Shown piece by piece: positions 1 to 6,250 of a DNA stretch of 7,855 nucleotides. Numbering within the stretch: position 1 is the first letter of the stretch; the number at the start of each line of letters is the position of its first letter. Source of the stretch: Akkermansiaceae bacterium (GTDB taxonomy: Bacteria > Verrucomicrobiota > Verrucomicrobiia > Verrucomicrobiales > Akkermansiaceae); contig CAIVXP010000081.1 of NCBI GenBank assembly GCA_903909905.1, positions 1 through 7,855 on the forward strand, given 5' to 3'. The notes beneath the pieces were generated by a model. The model worked only from the letters and a program-made list of their open reading frames with translations, did not search any database and had not been told where the DNA came from. Both the position numbers and the translations under genes were made by a program.

Positions 1-2237
1 CGCAGCGCTTCATTGACCTTTGCCTCGCGCTGCTCAGCATTCTCTTCGTGAAGGATGTACTGCGAGCCGATGTTGGAGGTGAGAATGATCACTGTGTTGC
101 GAAAGTCGACCGTGCGACCCTGTCCATCGGTGATGCGGCCGTCATCGAGTACCTGCAGCAGGACATTGAACACATCGTGATGCGCCTTTTCCACCTCGTC
201 GAAAAGTACGACCGAGTAGGGCTTGCGACGCACATGTTCGGAAAGTTGCCCGCCCTCCTCGTAGCCGACATATCCCGGAGGAGCACCGATCAATCGCGCA
301 ACGCTGTGCATTTCCATGTATACCGACATGTCGATGCGCACCATCGCTCCTTCGTCATCGAATAAAAATTCCGCCAAGGCTTTCGACAGCTCGGTCTTGC
401 CGACACCGGTCGGACCGAGAAACAAAAACGAGCCGATCGGGCGGTTCTCATCCTGCAGTCCGGCACGCGCGCGTCGCACGGCATTCGACACCGCCTTGAT
501 CGCACGCTTTTGGCCCACCACCCGCGCACCAAGGCGTTCTTCCATCTGCACAAGCTTTTGCTTTTCACCTTCCTGCAAGCGGTTGACCGGAATTCCGGTC
601 CACGACGACACCACCCGCGCGATGTCCTCTTCGGTGACCTCTTCCTTGAGCATCGCGCCATTTTTCTGCAGCACAGCAAGTTGATCCTTGGCGACTTCGA
701 GCGACTTCATCGCAGCGGGCAAATCGCCGTAAGTGATCTGCGACGCACGCGTTAAATCGCCGATGCGCTGCGCCCGCTCGGCATCGCCCTTGAGAGCTTC
801 GATTTTTCCTTGAGCGCTGCGAACCTCATCGATCACCGCCTTCTCATTACGCCATTGCGCCATCAGGCCCGACGACTGCTCGCGCAGGTTCGACTGCTCC
901 TCAACCACCTTGCCCAACCTCGCGGCCGAGGCTTTGTCGGTTTCCTTTTCGAGAGCTTTTTTCTCCATCTCGAGCTGCATGATCTGACGCTCGAGCGCAT
1001 CAATCTCCGTCGGCATCGAGTCGAGCTCGATCTTGAGCCGCGATGCGGCCTCATCGACCAAATCGACCGCTTTGTCGGGTAGGAAACGATCAGAAATGTA
1101 GCGGTCGGACAAAGCCGCCGCGGCGACCAAAGCACCATCCTGAATACGCACGCCGTGATGGACTTCGTAGCGCTCCTTGAGCCCGCGCAAGATCGCCACC
1201 GTGTCCTCGACCGATGGCTCGCCCACCATCACCGGTTGGAACCGCCGCTCAAGCGCGGCATCCTTCTCGATGTGCTTGCGGTATTCATCGAGCGTGGTCG
1301 CGCCGATGGCGTGCAGCTCGCCGCGGGCGAGTTGCGGCTTGAGCAAATTCGACGCGTCGACCGCACCTTCGCTCGCACCGGCACCGACAATCGTGTGCAA
1401 CTCGTCGATGAACAAAATGATCCTCCCCTCGGCCTCGGTCACTTCCTTGAGAAATGCCTTCAAGCGATCCTCAAACTCACCGCGGTACTTCGCCCCCGCA
1501 AGCATGCCGCCAAGGTCCATCACGATGACGCGCTTGTTCTTCATCGAGTCCGGCACATCGCCGGAAACGATCCTCCGCGCGAGACCTTCGACAATCGCCG
1601 TCTTGCCCACGCCCGGTTCACCAATCAGCACCGGATTGTTCTTCGTTCTGCGCGAAAGCACCTGCAGCACGCGCCGGATCTCATGATCGCGCCCGATCAC
1701 AGGGTCAATCTTGCCCGCCCGCGCGCGAGCGGTGAGGTCGGTGCCATATTTTTCCAGCGTCTGGTATTTACCCTCGGGATTTTCATCGGTCACTTTTTGC
1801 GACCCGCGAACATCCTTCACCGCATCACGCGCCTTCTTTTCATCGAGCCCCGCTTCCTTGAGCAATTTGCCTGCAGGCGAATCCCCTTTCAACGAACCAA
1901 GCAAGAAATGCTCAACACTCAAAAACTCATCGCCAAGCGACTCGCGCACCTCATCGGCAGCATCGAGCGTCGCACGAAGCCCAACGCTGATCTGTGGTTG
2001 CGTCGATGCCCCTTGCACGCTCGGCTCGCGGCCCAGCGCGTTGGCAACCGCCGCCTTCAGCGTCGTGATGTCGACTCCGGCCTTCTGCAGGATCGGCACC
2101 GCGATGCCCCCCTCCTGCTGCAACAAAGCCAACAGCACATGCGCGCTTTTGAGTTCCGGATGGGCCGATTTCGAAGCAATCCCCTGCGCGGCCTGCAGGG
2201 CTTCCTGGAGCTTTCGGGTGATTTTCTCAAGTCCCAT
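1..2237 (-). CDS. clpB: ATP-dependent disaggregase ClpB (C-terminus off window)
   Basis: Hsp100 AAA+ unfoldase that works in the cytoplasm with DnaK/DnaJ/GrpE to pull proteins out of heat-induced aggregates. The reverse strand is open from an ATG at 2237 to the window edge, giving 745 codons of a family normally near 860 aa. Visible in order: N-terminal Clp repeat domain (about 1-145); first AAA+ domain with Walker A GEPGVGKT (206-213), Walker B FIDELH (Asp278-Glu279) and the ERRFQ arginine pair; a charged coiled-coil middle domain (about 405-525), which separates ClpB from ClpA/ClpC; second AAA+ domain with GPTGVGKT (608-615) and LFDEVEKAH (Glu681). Numbering follows E. coli ClpB almost residue for residue, which supports this start, as does a good ribosome binding site 7 nt upstream. 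The C-terminal small domain and the second-ring arginine finger lie outside the window. It follows kdsD on the same strand after 102 bp. I see no CIRCE element or clear sigma-32 promoter. Confidence 0.98.
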   Translation of the reverse strand, partial: MGLEKITRKLQEALQAAQGIASKSAHPELKSAHVLLALLQQEGGIAVPILQKAGVDITTLKAAVANALGREPSVQGASTQPQISVGLRATLDAADEVRESLGDEFLSVEHFLLGSLKGDSPAGKLLKEAGLDEKKARDAVKDVRGSQKVTDENPEGKYQTLEKYGTDLTARARAGKIDPVIGRDHEIRRVLQVLSRRTKNNPVLIGEPGVGKTAIVEGLARRIVSGDVPDSMKNKRVIVMDLGGMLAGAKYRGEFEDRLKAFLKEVTEAEGRIILFIDELHTIVGAGASEGAVDASNLLKPQLARGELHAIGATTLDEYRKHIEKDAALERRFQPVMVGEPSVEDTVAILRGLKERYEVHHGVRIQDGALVAAAALSDRYISDRFLPDKAVDLVDEAASRLKIELDSMPTEIDALERQIMQLEMEKKALEKETDKASAARLGKVVEEQSNLREQSSGLMAQWRNEKAVIDEVRSAQGKIEALKGDAERAQRIGDLTRASQITYGDLPAAMKSLEVAKDQLAVLQKNGAMLKEEVTEEDIARVVSSWTGIPVNRLQEGEKQKLVQMEERLGARVVGQKRAIKAVSNAVRRARAGLQDENRPIGSFLFLGPTGVGKTELSKALAEFLFDDEGAMVRIDMSVYMEMHSVARLIGAPPGYVGYEEGGQLSEHVRRKPYSVVLFDEVEKAHHDVFNVLLQVLDDGRITDGQGRTVDFRNTVIILTSNIGSQYILHEENAEQREAKVNEAL

Positions 2238-2244
2238 GGTTGTA

Positions 2245-2250
2245 TCCTTT
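2245..2250 (-). promoter_or_regulatory. Ribosome binding site of clpB
   Basis: On the minus strand AAAGGA stands 7 nt before the clpB ATG, a well-placed Shine-Dalgarno sequence. It is the only strong one I find in front of any gene in this window, and it fixes the clpB start. Confidence 0.75.
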
Positions 2251-2310
2251 GATCCAACCTAAAACAGCAGTCCCCACCGCGCAACGGATCAAACGCGGAT
2301 TTTTTTCAAA

Positions 2311-2328
2311 TCTGTTAGATAAAACAGA
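2311..2328. repeat. Small inverted repeat between kdsD and clpB
   Basis: TCTGTT-AGATAA-AACAGA is a perfect 6-bp inverted repeat with a 6-nt loop, 11 bp past the kdsD stop codon. Its position suits a weak terminator or attenuating hairpin between kdsD and clpB. On the minus strand, however, it is followed by TTTGAAAAAAATCC rather than a run of T, so it is not a classical intrinsic terminator. It could also be an operator near a clpB promoter or have no role. Confidence 0.35.
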
Positions 2329-2339
2329 GCTGCGAAAAA

Positions 2340-3311
2340 TCAGACGATTTTCAAACGCGCCAAGTCCTGCGTGTCGATCAAACCGACGGGTTTTCCAGCC
2401 TCATCCAGCACCACGATGTCATCGATGCGGTTCTCGCCCAGTGTCCGCAGGACCTCGACGGCAAGGGCATCGGCGTTCACTGTGACCGGACTTGGGGTCA
2501 TCAGTCCTGCCACTAACTTATCGCCAAGCAGCGGATCTGCGCGGAAGCAGCGCGCAAAATCACCATGAGTGAAAATCCCTGCCAAACAGCCTCGCGAATC
2601 AAGGATCAGACATGCGCCGGCCCGCGCATTCTTCATCGCGTCGAGCGCGGCAAAGACATCCGCATTTTCACTGACGACTGGCAGCTGGGCATCGCAACGC
2701 ATGATGTCGGAAACCCGCGTCAGCAAAGCCCGGCCCAAAGAGCCGCCTGGATGGAATCGCGCAAAGTCATCCTCACTGAAGCCGCGGGCTTCGAGCAGCA
2801 CCATCGCCAGGGCATCGCCCATCACCAGCATCGCGGTCGATGAGGAAGTCGGCGCAAGATTCAAAGGGCAGGCCTCGCGTTCGACCGAGGTGTCCAAGGA
2901 AAGATCCGCTAGCTGCGCGAGTGTCGACTCGGGCTTGCCCGTGAGCGCGACAATGCCGACATCGAAGCGCCGGATGAACGGCATGAGATCGAGCAGCTCG
3001 CGGGTTTCGCCGGAGTAGGAAAGTGCCAGCACCGCATCGCCGTCGTTGAGCAAACCCAGATCACCATGCAGCGCGTTTTGCGAATCGAGCACCACCGCGG
3101 TGGCCCCGGTCGAGTTGAAAGTCGCGGCAATTTTCTGACCAATGTTGCCGGATTTACCGACGCCGACCACGACGATCTTGCCACGGCGACCGAGGGTTTC
3201 GCGCAGCATTTCGACCACTTGCGGAAAAGCCCCATCGAGGCGATCCGCCATGCGCCGCAATCCATCGACTTCGATGTCGATCACGCATCTTGCCTTGCCC
3301 AGTTGGTCCAT
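2340..3311 (-). CDS. kdsD: D-arabinose 5-phosphate isomerase (SIS-CBS-CBS)
   Basis: Cytoplasmic enzyme that interconverts D-ribulose 5-phosphate and D-arabinose 5-phosphate, the first committed step toward KDO of lipopolysaccharide. The 323-aa product matches the family length (E. coli KdsD 328 aa). The SIS domain (about 35-175) has the sugar-phosphate loop GVGKSGNIG with Lys53, then ALHGDLG (His82), SGETRE (Glu102) and EACPLNLAPTSSSTA (146-160). FHPGGSLGR (His187) follows; the Lys, His, Glu and His positions correspond to active-site residues studied in KdsD. Two CBS domains (about 204-258 and 270-323) complete the fold. The paralogues GutQ and KpsF share this layout, so the exact symbol is less certain than the reaction. 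The ATG at 3311 gives the expected N-terminus, but no good Shine-Dalgarno precedes it. It is divergent from the secreted-protein gene and lies upstream of clpB. Confidence 0.93.
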   Translation of the reverse strand: MDQLGKARCVIDIEVDGLRRMADRLDGAFPQVVEMLRETLGRRGKIVVVGVGKSGNIGQKIAATFNSTGATAVVLDSQNALHGDLGLLNDGDAVLALSYSGETRELLDLMPFIRRFDVGIVALTGKPESTLAQLADLSLDTSVEREACPLNLAPTSSSTAMLVMGDALAMVLLEARGFSEDDFARFHPGGSLGRALLTRVSDIMRCDAQLPVVSENADVFAALDAMKNARAGACLILDSRGCLAGIFTHGDFARCFRADPLLGDKLVAGLMTPSPVTVNADALAVEVLRTLGENRIDDIVVLDEAGKPVGLIDTQDLARLKIV

Positions 3312-3372
3312 GCCCCATCACAAACCACGCGCATCCCGCTTGGCAAGCGCGGAGCAACGCCTTTCCCCTCGC

Positions 3373-3406
3373 CATGATCGCATCATGGGTGCATGATGGT
3401 GTCATG
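3373..3406. promoter_or_regulatory. Overlapping CATGAT palindromes in the kdsD/secreted-protein divergent region
   Basis: Three overlapping perfect inverted repeats lie side by side: CATGAT-CGC-ATCATG (3373-3387), CATCATG-GGTG-CATGATG (3381-3398) and CATGA-TGGTG-TCATG (3392-3406). The last contains the ATG start of the exported protein. The arrangement could be an operator for a dimeric regulator between two divergent genes, or an RNA hairpin that hides the start codon. Neither is demonstrated. The repeats are directly visible; the role is inference. Confidence 0.4.
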
Positions 3407-3964
3407 AAACCACCATTTTTTCTGCTGATCGCGGCCCTTCTATGCATCAATGCCCCAGCAAGCACGATCTCCGTCGTGCCAATCTTCGAACCGCTCAGCC
3501 TTCAGGGCACCAATGTGGATGAGGCGGTCTCGGACGGCGGTGAATCCCTGCAAGCCTGCATCGCATCGCGCCCGATGGCCATGAGCGGCGATTTTCCCGA
3601 GGCCCTCGTCGAGGTCATCCGCAGCCCGCACCTGCTGCCCAGCAACAACGCGAATTACAAAGTCCAGGAAGCCAACCTGCTGGTGCTCTGTAATTTCACC
3701 ATCGATGCGGAAATGACACCCGATGGCCTCGATACCCGCATCGATATCTCGCAGCTCGCGATCCCGCCGGAGGTCGACCTCACCGCGCGCCAGATCCTCA
3801 AGCTCGCGATCGGCGCCTTGCGCAAAACCCTCGAGGCCTACCAGCTGCCGCTCAAAAAACCGCTCAATGTGAACATCGCGATCGTGGGCGCCGACGACGC
3901 AAAATCCCACCTGCGCGATCTCGCCTCACGCTTCACGCTCGCCCCTGGACCAGCCGCGCAATGA
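3404..3964 (+). CDS. Exported protein of unknown function
   Basis: 186-aa product I do not recognise. The N-terminus reads as a Sec signal peptide: MK, a hydrophobic stretch (about 5-16), then INAPA with a signal peptidase I-like Ala-Pro-Ala ending at residue 19, so the mature protein would be about 167 aa. A Cys at 14 lacks a proper lipobox. The mature part has no further obvious membrane segment. It looks like mixed alpha/beta, with an amphipathic helix near 127-145 (LTARQILKLAIGALRKTLEA), consistent with a soluble periplasmic or envelope protein. The reading frame extends upstream to 3290 and has an in-frame ATG at 3374. I prefer 3404 because it places the signal peptide at the very N-terminus and avoids overlap with divergent kdsD. 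It ends 63 bp before pyrH on the same strand, so it may be transcribed with pyrH-frr. No function is assigned. Confidence 0.75.
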   Translation: MKPPFFLLIAALLCINAPASTISVVPIFEPLSLQGTNVDEAVSDGGESLQACIASRPMAMSGDFPEALVEVIRSPHLLPSNNANYKVQEANLLVLCNFTIDAEMTPDGLDTRIDISQLAIPPEVDLTARQILKLAIGALRKTLEAYQLPLKKPLNVNIAIVGADDAKSHLRDLASRFTLAPGPAAQ

Positions 3965-4027
3965 TCCCGCGGTTTTGCCTTTGCAAGCTACCGCATCATC
4001 GCCTTTGATGGCCCAACCACGCCACGC

Positions 4028-4765
4028 ATGAAATCCGCCACCAAAGATCCCCGCCCCTTCAAACGCGCCATTCTCAAACTCAGCGGCGAAGCACTCCGCG
4101 AAAAAGGATCGCAGGACAACATCTCTCCGGAAATCGTCGATCGCATCGCACGAGAAATCAAAGAGGCAGTCGACCTCGGCCTGCAACTCGGCATCGTCGT
4201 CGGCGGCGGACATTTCTGGCGCGGCGCCAGCGCCTCAGCACGCGGCATGGATCGCGCCACCGCCGATTATGTCGGCATGCTCGCCACCGTGATGAACGCG
4301 CTCGCTATCGAAGGCGCGCTCAGCCACCACGGCGTCGAGTGCGTCGTGCAATCGGCCATCGAAATGAAAAATGTCGCCGAGCCATTCATCCGCCGCCGCG
4401 CCGAACGCCAACTCGCCGATGGCAAAGTGGTGATCTTCGGCGCCGGCACCGGCAATCCGTTTTTCTCGACTGACACGACCGCCGCTCTCCGCGCCAGCGA
4501 AATGGGCGCCGATGTAATCCTAAAGGCAACCCAAGTCGACGGCGTTTACGATTGCGATCCTCACAAGAACCCGGCCGCCAACCGCTTCGAGTCAGTCACC
4601 TTCCACCAGTGCATTTCACAACGCCTCAATGTGATGGACACCACTGCGTTCAGCCTTTGCATGGACAACCACATCCCGATCATCGTCTTCGACCTCGGCC
4701 CGCACGGCAACCTCTCCCACGCGCTGCGCGGTCAACCGATCGGCACACTCGTTCACGGCGAATAA
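4028..4765 (+). CDS. pyrH: Uridylate kinase (UMP kinase)
   Basis: Phosphorylates UMP to UDP with ATP in pyrimidine nucleotide synthesis. It is a cytoplasmic hexamer of the amino-acid-kinase fold, usually activated by GTP and inhibited by UTP. The 245-aa product is family length (E. coli 241). Motifs: LKLSGEAL (17-24); the nucleotide-binding loop GGGHFWRG (59-66), where most homologues have Asn instead of His62; [11 protein letters not shown] (83-93); [13 protein letters not shown] (138-150), a UMP-binding segment; [15 protein letters not shown] (164-178) in the ATP site; and [13 protein letters not shown] (202-214). The start gives the normal short N-terminus ahead of the first strand, yet no Shine-Dalgarno is visible in the preceding 20 nt. 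frr follows after 48 bp, a very common conserved pair. The usual upstream partners tsf and rpsB are absent. Confidence 0.97.
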   Translation: MKSATKDPRPFKRAILKLSGEALREKGSQDNISPEIVDRIAREIKEAVDLGLQLGIVVGGGHFWRGASASARGMDRATADYVGMLATVMNALAIEGALSHHGVECVVQSAIEMKNVAEPFIRRRAERQLADGKVVIFGAGTGNPFFSTDTTAALRASEMGADVILKATQVDGVYDCDPHKNPAANRFESVTFHQCISQRLNVMDTTAFSLCMDNHIPIIVFDLGPHGNLSHALRGQPIGTLVHGE

Positions 4766-4813
4766 AATTTTCCTAAGCAAATTTCTCACTCAACATCCAA
4801 CCTTCAAATCATC

Positions 4814-5380
4814 ATGGACCCGGACACCGCCATCCTCGAAGTCGAAGAAGCCATGCAAAAATGCGTGGATTACCTCACCCATGAATTTGCCGGCGTGCGC
4901 ACCGGCAAGGCCAGCCCCGCGCTGATCGAAAACCTCGATGTCCATGTCCAAGCCTACGGCGCCGTGAGCAAACTCAAGAGCCTCGCGGTCATCAGCACGC
5001 CCGAGCCGCGCATGCTCATGGTCCAACCTTTCGACCCCTCGACCACCCGCGACATCGAACGCGCGATCCGCGAATGCAAACTCGGCCTCAACCCCGCCGC
5101 CGCCGATCGCTCACTGCGCGTCCCGATCCCCGAACTCTCCGAGGAACGCCGCCGCGACATGGTCAAGCTCATCAAGCAACTCGCCGAGGAGGCCAAAGTC
5201 CGCCTCCGCGCCGCCCGCAAGGACGGCATGGACGCCGCCAAAAAAATGAAGGCCAACAACCTCATCACCGAGGACGGACAAAAGGACTTCGAGGAAGAAG
5301 TCCAGACCCTCACCAACAAGTACACCAAACGGATCGACGAACTCGCCGTCGCGAAGGAGGCCGACCTGATGAAGGTGTAA
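4814..5380 (+). CDS. frr: Ribosome recycling factor
   Basis: RRF splits the post-termination ribosome together with EF-G, freeing mRNA and subunits for the next round. The 188-aa product is family length (E. coli 185). It begins in domain I helix 1 with the typical FAGVRTGKASPALIENL (25-41), where the Arg-Thr-Gly-Lys stretch is highly conserved. Next come the domain II beta strands (about 42-100, with AYGAVSKLKSLA and LNPAAADRSLRVPIP). It then returns to the long domain I helices: ELSEERRRDMVK (107-118), KVRLRAARKDG (128-138, containing the Arg cluster important for activity) and the C-terminal LADKEAELM-like AVAKEADLM (179-187). It lies 48 bp after pyrH, probably in one transcript. The leader before the ATG is A+T- and C-rich, with no visible Shine-Dalgarno. 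Confidence 0.97.
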   Translation: MDPDTAILEVEEAMQKCVDYLTHEFAGVRTGKASPALIENLDVHVQAYGAVSKLKSLAVISTPEPRMLMVQPFDPSTTRDIERAIRECKLGLNPAAADRSLRVPIPELSEERRRDMVKLIKQLAEEAKVRLRAARKDGMDAAKKMKANNLITEDGQKDFEEEVQTLTNKYTKRIDELAVAKEADLMKV

Positions 5381-5435
5381 CCCGTGCCAATTGGCTTACC
5401 TAAAGCTCCGTCATCAGTAGGATTTTCCACCGATC

Positions 5436-5460
5436 AAATTTAGACAATGTGTCTAAATTT
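5436..5460. terminator. Perfect 11-bp palindrome between frr and the small minus-strand gene
   Basis: AAATTTAGACA-ATG-TGTCTAAATTT is a perfect inverted repeat with 11-bp arms and a 3-nt spacer. It lies 55 bp past the frr stop and 4 bp past the stop of the convergent small gene, so it is well placed to be a bidirectional terminator. The plus side continues as AAATTTTG, a short T tract. The stem is AT-rich and weak for a terminator. Its core TAGACA recurs in the promoter region of the same small gene (5684-5700), so it may instead be, or also be, an operator. Confidence 0.5.
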
Positions 5461-5464
5461 TGTC

Positions 5465-5656
5465 TCATTCGTGCGGCCCGTAGCCCTGCTCCCGCATCCA
5501 CTTTAAAAGGCTCTCAAGGTATTCGTAAGGATCTCGGCCTTGATCCTTCGCAAGGTCGGAAATGATCTTTAAATGATCTTTTTCAAGACAACATCCATCG
5601 ACTTGAACGGGAAATGACCCGTGGTGGAAAAAATTATTTTCGTTCACGCCATTCAT
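5465..5656 (-). CDS. Small protein with ribbon-helix-helix-like pattern
   Basis: 63-aa product of no recognised family. It reads as a short beta-like segment (FPVQVDG, 15-21), a helix (LEKDHLKIISDLAKDQG, 24-40), a turn at Arg-Asp-Pro, then a second helix (YEYLESLLKWMREQG, about 44-58). Strand-helix-turn-helix with this spacing of hydrophobics is the pattern of CopG/Arc-type DNA-binding proteins and antitoxins. That assignment is by eye only. The frame also allows a TTG start at 5671, but that codon overlaps the best -10 box, so I chose the ATG at 5656. There is no strong Shine-Dalgarno. Base composition is much lower in GC than the flanking core genes. It is convergent with frr and divergent from the HTH-like gene at 5747. 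Repeated TAGACA motifs flank it on both sides, which would suit autoregulation. Confidence 0.5.
   Translation of the reverse strand: MNGVNENNFFHHGSFPVQVDGCCLEKDHLKIISDLAKDQGRDPYEYLESLLKWMREQGYGPHE
5560..5581. repeat. 11-bp perfect tandem duplication inside the small gene
   Basis: AAATGATCTTT occurs twice in direct succession (5560-5570 and 5571-5581). The unit is not a multiple of three, so the two copies are read in different frames of the small protein (around EKDHLKIIS). This suggests either a recent slippage duplication or a DNA-level role. Confidence 0.6.
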
Positions 5657-5670
5657 AAGCTTTGATCTCA

Positions 5671-5700
5671 ATGATATGCAAATTGTCTATGTAATGTCTA
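5671..5700 (-). promoter_or_regulatory. Predicted promoter of the small minus-strand gene
   Basis: On the minus strand TAGACA (5700-5695; 5 of 6 matches to the TTGACA -35 consensus) is followed after 18 bp by TATCAT (5676-5671; 5 of 6 to TATAAT). Transcription would begin near 5664, a few nucleotides before the ATG at 5656, giving a very short leader. This assumes a sigma-70-like consensus applies in this organism. Confidence 0.4.
5684..5700. repeat. TGTCTA direct repeat in the divergent promoter region (candidate operator)
   Basis: TGTCTA occurs at 5684-5689 and 5695-5700, 11 bp apart, which is about one helical turn, so both copies face the same side of the DNA. The copies overlap the -35 box and spacer of the small gene's predicted promoter and lie 47-63 bp before the HTH-like gene. 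The same hexamer forms both arms of the palindrome at 5436-5460. A protein bound here could control both divergent genes. Confidence 0.45.
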
Positions 5701-5746
5701 TCAGATTTTCATTCATCGAAGTAAGGCCGTACTTTATGTTGGCCGG

Positions 5747-6175
5747 GTGATACCCTTTGAGCATTTGAAACGGCGCTTGGCAGGCCTTGGGCGCGACCGG
5801 CAATGGCTTTCCATGCAAACCGCCTACAGCGAAAATACCATTCGCCAGTACTTGGGCCCCAAGGGCAAGCGCACGCCCGAATTTCTGCGCCATGCCTCGG
5901 ATGCCATCGAACGCGAAGAAGCCAGAATGCGCTCGCAGGATCCGCACGGATCACATTGGCGGACGCTCTTTCAATCTCACGACGAATTTAGCAGGGTCGA
6001 TCGCGCAAGCCGCATCGTGAGATCGGAGAGCCTCGAGGATTTTTGCCGCCACTCGATCCTCAAGCGTGCCGATGAAATCCTCGCCGCCCACATGCGCTCA
6101 AGTTATCGCCGCGAACCGGAACTTGTCCCCCAAGTCGCCGAGAGCCCAAGGCCGATCAGACGCATGGGCAAGTGA
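5747..6175 (+). CDS. Putative helix-turn-helix DNA-binding regulator
   Basis: 142-aa hydrophilic, basic product starting with GTG; I cannot name a family with certainty. The first third reads as a phage-repressor-like HTH domain: helix around 5-14, DRQWLSMQTAYSE (17-29), then the probable recognition helix NTIRQYLGPKGKR (30-42) and EFLRHASDAIEREEARM (45-61). The HTH prediction is by eye. A linker follows, then a second helical block (about 84-113: VDRASRIVRSESLEDFCRH, ILKRADEILA) with the spacing of ribbon-helix-helix antitoxins of the DUF1778 kind. No LexA/CI-type autoproteolysis domain (Ser-Lys) is present, and the tail is Pro/Arg-rich. The start lacks a clear Shine-Dalgarno; the next in-frame Met is at residue 23, inside the HTH, so GTG is preferred. 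It is divergent from the small gene at 5465 and ends 135 bp before the pyrG stop, convergent with it. It probably controls its neighbour or itself. Confidence 0.68.
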   Translation: MIPFEHLKRRLAGLGRDRQWLSMQTAYSENTIRQYLGPKGKRTPEFLRHASDAIEREEARMRSQDPHGSHWRTLFQSHDEFSRVDRASRIVRSESLEDFCRHSILKRADEILAAHMRSSYRREPELVPQVAESPRPIRRMGK

Positions 6176-6250
6176 GATGCGCAGCGGCACGCATTAGGTT
6201 TACCACTGATTTGCGGATGGAAGGGAGAAGAATGGCTCCTGAAGAGGCCG

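Noticed and set aside
1155..2252. 365-codon open frame on the plus strand opposite clpB
   Set aside because: The opposite strand encodes ClpB with all expected motifs in register. GC-rich genes often leave long open antisense frames, and the translation shows no recognisable domain.
2238..2339. Heat-shock control element (CIRCE or sigma-32 promoter) before clpB
   Set aside because: Looked for TTAGCACTC/GAGTGCTAA and for CTTGAA with CCCAT-type spacing; neither is present in this gap.
3290..3403. Upstream extension of the exported protein (starts at 3290 or 3374)
   Set aside because: The 3290 start would overlap the divergent kdsD start and bury the signal peptide 38 residues inside the protein. 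3374 is possible but less natural.
3440..3910. 156-codon minus-strand frame opposite the exported protein
   Set aside because: The plus frame has a coherent signal peptide and sits in a co-directional run with pyrH-frr. The minus frame has no recognisable domain or upstream signals. It remains the main alternative if the exported protein is wrong.
5657..5671. TTG start adding five residues to the small minus-strand protein
   Set aside because: The codon overlaps the predicted -10 box, and an ATG follows 15 nt later.
5687..5947. 86-codon minus-strand frame opposite the HTH-like gene
   Set aside because: It runs antisense through the HTH-like coding region and across the divergent promoter repeats, and no protein feature supports it.
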